Shown here piece after piece: positions 19,773-21,235 of a stretch of 21,235 bases of DNA. Below the pieces are notes generated by a model, which made no database searches, had not been told where the DNA came from, and saw nothing but the letters and a program-made list of their open reading frames with translations. Within the stretch, counting starts at the first letter, position 1, and each line of letters opens with the position of its first letter. Origin of the DNA: Didymodactylos carnosus (Eukaryota; Rotifera; Eurotatoria; Philodinida; Philodinidae); the NCBI GenBank assembly GCA_905250885.1, contig CAJNOQ010003149.1, positions 1-21,235 on the forward strand, read 5' to 3'. Position numbers and translations under genes: made by a program.

Positions 19773-20674
19773 CTAGAAGAAAGAAAATTAATGATGGTTC
19801 TACCTTTTTATATTGAATAAAGAAAGAACAAGAAAAAAGAAAATAAATATACGTGCCTGCCTTTAATTACATCAGAATAAACTTAGCTTTTTCTATGTCA
19901 AGGTATAACACATGGTTGTATCGAGCGATAAATGCATATATCATTATTTATCAAAGCAAACAATGAGTAGTAGTGGTAGTTGTGCCGATAAAACAGTATA
20001 GCATTTATGAAAAAATACTTTTTAGTTATAAAGAACATTGAAAGCAACTTCTTTACCTTGAGCAACTTAAACAATTCTATAGGAACTTCGAAATCTGTCG
20101 TTAACAGAAAAGCCCTCCGATTCTAATCAAGAAAATGTTATTTAAAAAGTTTTAAAACAACGTAGACGTGTTTGGGGCGAGAGCAATTTTTGAGAAAATT
20201 TAATGCCCGTTTTACATATTTTAAAACGGTAATATACATAGTTCAAAACACGTATGTTACTTAAATGTTCTACTGAGTTCTATTCATTCTAAACTATACT
20301 GGTCGTGGCTGTATATTAAGACGTTCGGGACGTTGAAGAAGGGTTGAATTTTTCACTGTTCGATAGATAAGTTATTGTAGTTTTCTTCTATAACAAACAC
20401 AACGCATTCTGAGTTTTTCTAGGCAATGTTTAGAAAATCGCGTTATACAGCAAAGAAACTAAAAGTACGAGGGTCTGCTTCTTCCATGAAGAAAGAACTT
20501 TAGAATGCTCAAGTGAGAGAAGACTTCTAATTCCAGTTGTTTAGATGCGGTACTGAATACCCTGTACCGATCTTTACTGGTGATGATATTTGCTTACCGA
20601 AAAATATATGATACCTAACGAAAATTCGTTTATATGAAATTCTTTTTGGTAAGGGGTAATAATTTGAATAAGAA
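19773..20674. other. upstream region of the ectonucleotidase gene, no other gene
   Basis: It begins with the splice acceptor that precedes the first coding exon of the minus-strand ectonucleotidase gene, so it should contain that gene's leader exon and promoter. I could not place a donor with confidence; a GTATATTT string at 19849-19856 is one candidate. A small hairpin, CCGTTTTA/TAAAACGG, lies at about 20207-20229. No coding frame is supported. Confidence 0.35.
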
Positions 20675-21050
20675 GATTATTACGATAATCGCAGCTTTAA
20701 ACATGATATTTTTATTCAATATTAACGTCAACATTTCATTGTCAAAGCATAGTATGAAAATGAATCTGAGAGACTCTTCATAGAATAAAAATGTAACAGC
20801 ATATTTTCAACTGAAATATTTCAGTGATAAGGCTGTAAATATAGCTTCCAGTAAACATTCAGTAAACATTCATTTCATCCATAGTTTACAGCCTTATCAT
20901 CAAAATATTTTAGTTGAAAATATGCTGATGCATTTTTATTCTATGAAGAGTCTCTCAGATTCATTTTCATACTATGCCTTGACAATGAAACGTTGACGTT
21001 AATATTGAAATAAAAATATCATGTTTAAAGCTGTTATTATCGCAATAATC
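20675..21050. mobile_element. long near-perfect hairpin, ~170-bp arms, ~37-nt loop
   Basis: The left arm 20675-20843 and right arm 20881-21050 are reverse complements with roughly ten to fifteen differences over about 168 bp. Matching blocks include GCATAGTATGAAAATGAATC, GAGAGACTCTTCATAGAAT and CAGCATATTTTCAACT with their complements, and TGATAAGGCTGTAAA at the loop side. The loop carries an exact tandem pair of the 11-mer CAGTAAACATT (about 20851-20873). No reading frame exists. It is most simply a foldback or MITE-type element with little core, and transcription through it would give a long double-stranded RNA. Confidence 0.8.
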
Positions 21051-21235
21051 AACTATGATACCGCATGATTGAATCCATCCGAAGCGGGATATATTTGATT
21101 GACCCGATACACATCAGTATCTCATAAACAATGTCAAAGAATACATTTTTACTTCGAAGGTTCTCTAAAAAGTCTCTGGAAGCACCAGCGGCATTCAATG
21201 TCCGTCTTTTCCCTGCCCCGCCTCCCCCCCCCCAT
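21051..21235. other. window end, C-rich tract
   Basis: No gene is seen. The last bases become C-rich, with about ten consecutive C at 21224-21233, unlike the rest of the window. This may be a simple repeat or an assembly edge. Confidence 0.4.

Noticed and set aside
20607..21062. 9-bp direct repeat TATGATACC on both sides of the long hairpin, as a possible target duplication.
   Set aside because: The left copy is about 60 bp outside the left arm while the right copy nearly abuts the right arm, so it does not fit symmetric termini; probably chance.
1..21235. CRISPR arrays, bacterial operons, ribosome-binding sites or phage genes.
   Set aside because: No regular spacer repeats, and all recognisable genes are spliced and eukaryotic.

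Overview
The window is AT-rich eukaryotic DNA from an animal-like nuclear genome. Genes are interrupted by very short introns (51, 52, 58, 58, 62 and 70 nt, plus one of 130 and one of 197 nt) with clean GT..AG ends. There is no operon layout and there are no bacterial-type ribosome sites. Short introns, low GC, kinesin-light-chain-like TPR arrays and many small foldback elements would fit a bdelloid rotifer such as Adineta or Rotaria. That placement is inference; nothing here proves it.

Layout. 612-1007 (-) is the 3' end of an unrecognised cysteine-rich gene in two exons. 1.8-4.0 kb holds a MITE-like inverted-repeat element (1803-2086), a second small hairpin element (2119-2235) and a 204-bp-spaced direct duplication (3645-3990). 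4626-5143 (-) is a decayed katanin-type AAA ATPase C-terminus, and 5722-6359 (+) is a decayed TPR protein. Between 8.2 and 11.3 kb there are two copies of one roughly 410-bp foldback repeat (8212-8625 and 10851-11258). They flank two open stretches that each carry one internal stop and look like weak coding remnants. 12153-13479 is bounded by TTAA duplications and CCCTTTA inverted ends, as expected of a non-autonomous piggyBac-like element. 14064-14901 (-) is a five-exon penta-EF-hand gene whose exon phases all fit but which carries two in-frame TGA codons. 17956-19716 (-) is the one gene that looks fully intact, a three-exon CD39-like ecto-nucleoside triphosphate diphosphohydrolase of 503 residues. 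20675-21050 is a long, nearly perfect hairpin, and the window ends in a C-run.

The genes do not form a visible pathway. The picture is gene-poor, repeat-rich, decaying sequence: one functional membrane ectonucleotidase, three recognisable pseudogenes each with only a few lesions, and at least six different inverted-repeat elements. I found no convincing new multi-gene system. The most useful leads are the two-copy foldback family, the TTAA-bounded element, the long hairpin and the almost intact penta-EF-hand gene. All coordinates were worked out by eye, so repeat edges may be off by several bases.
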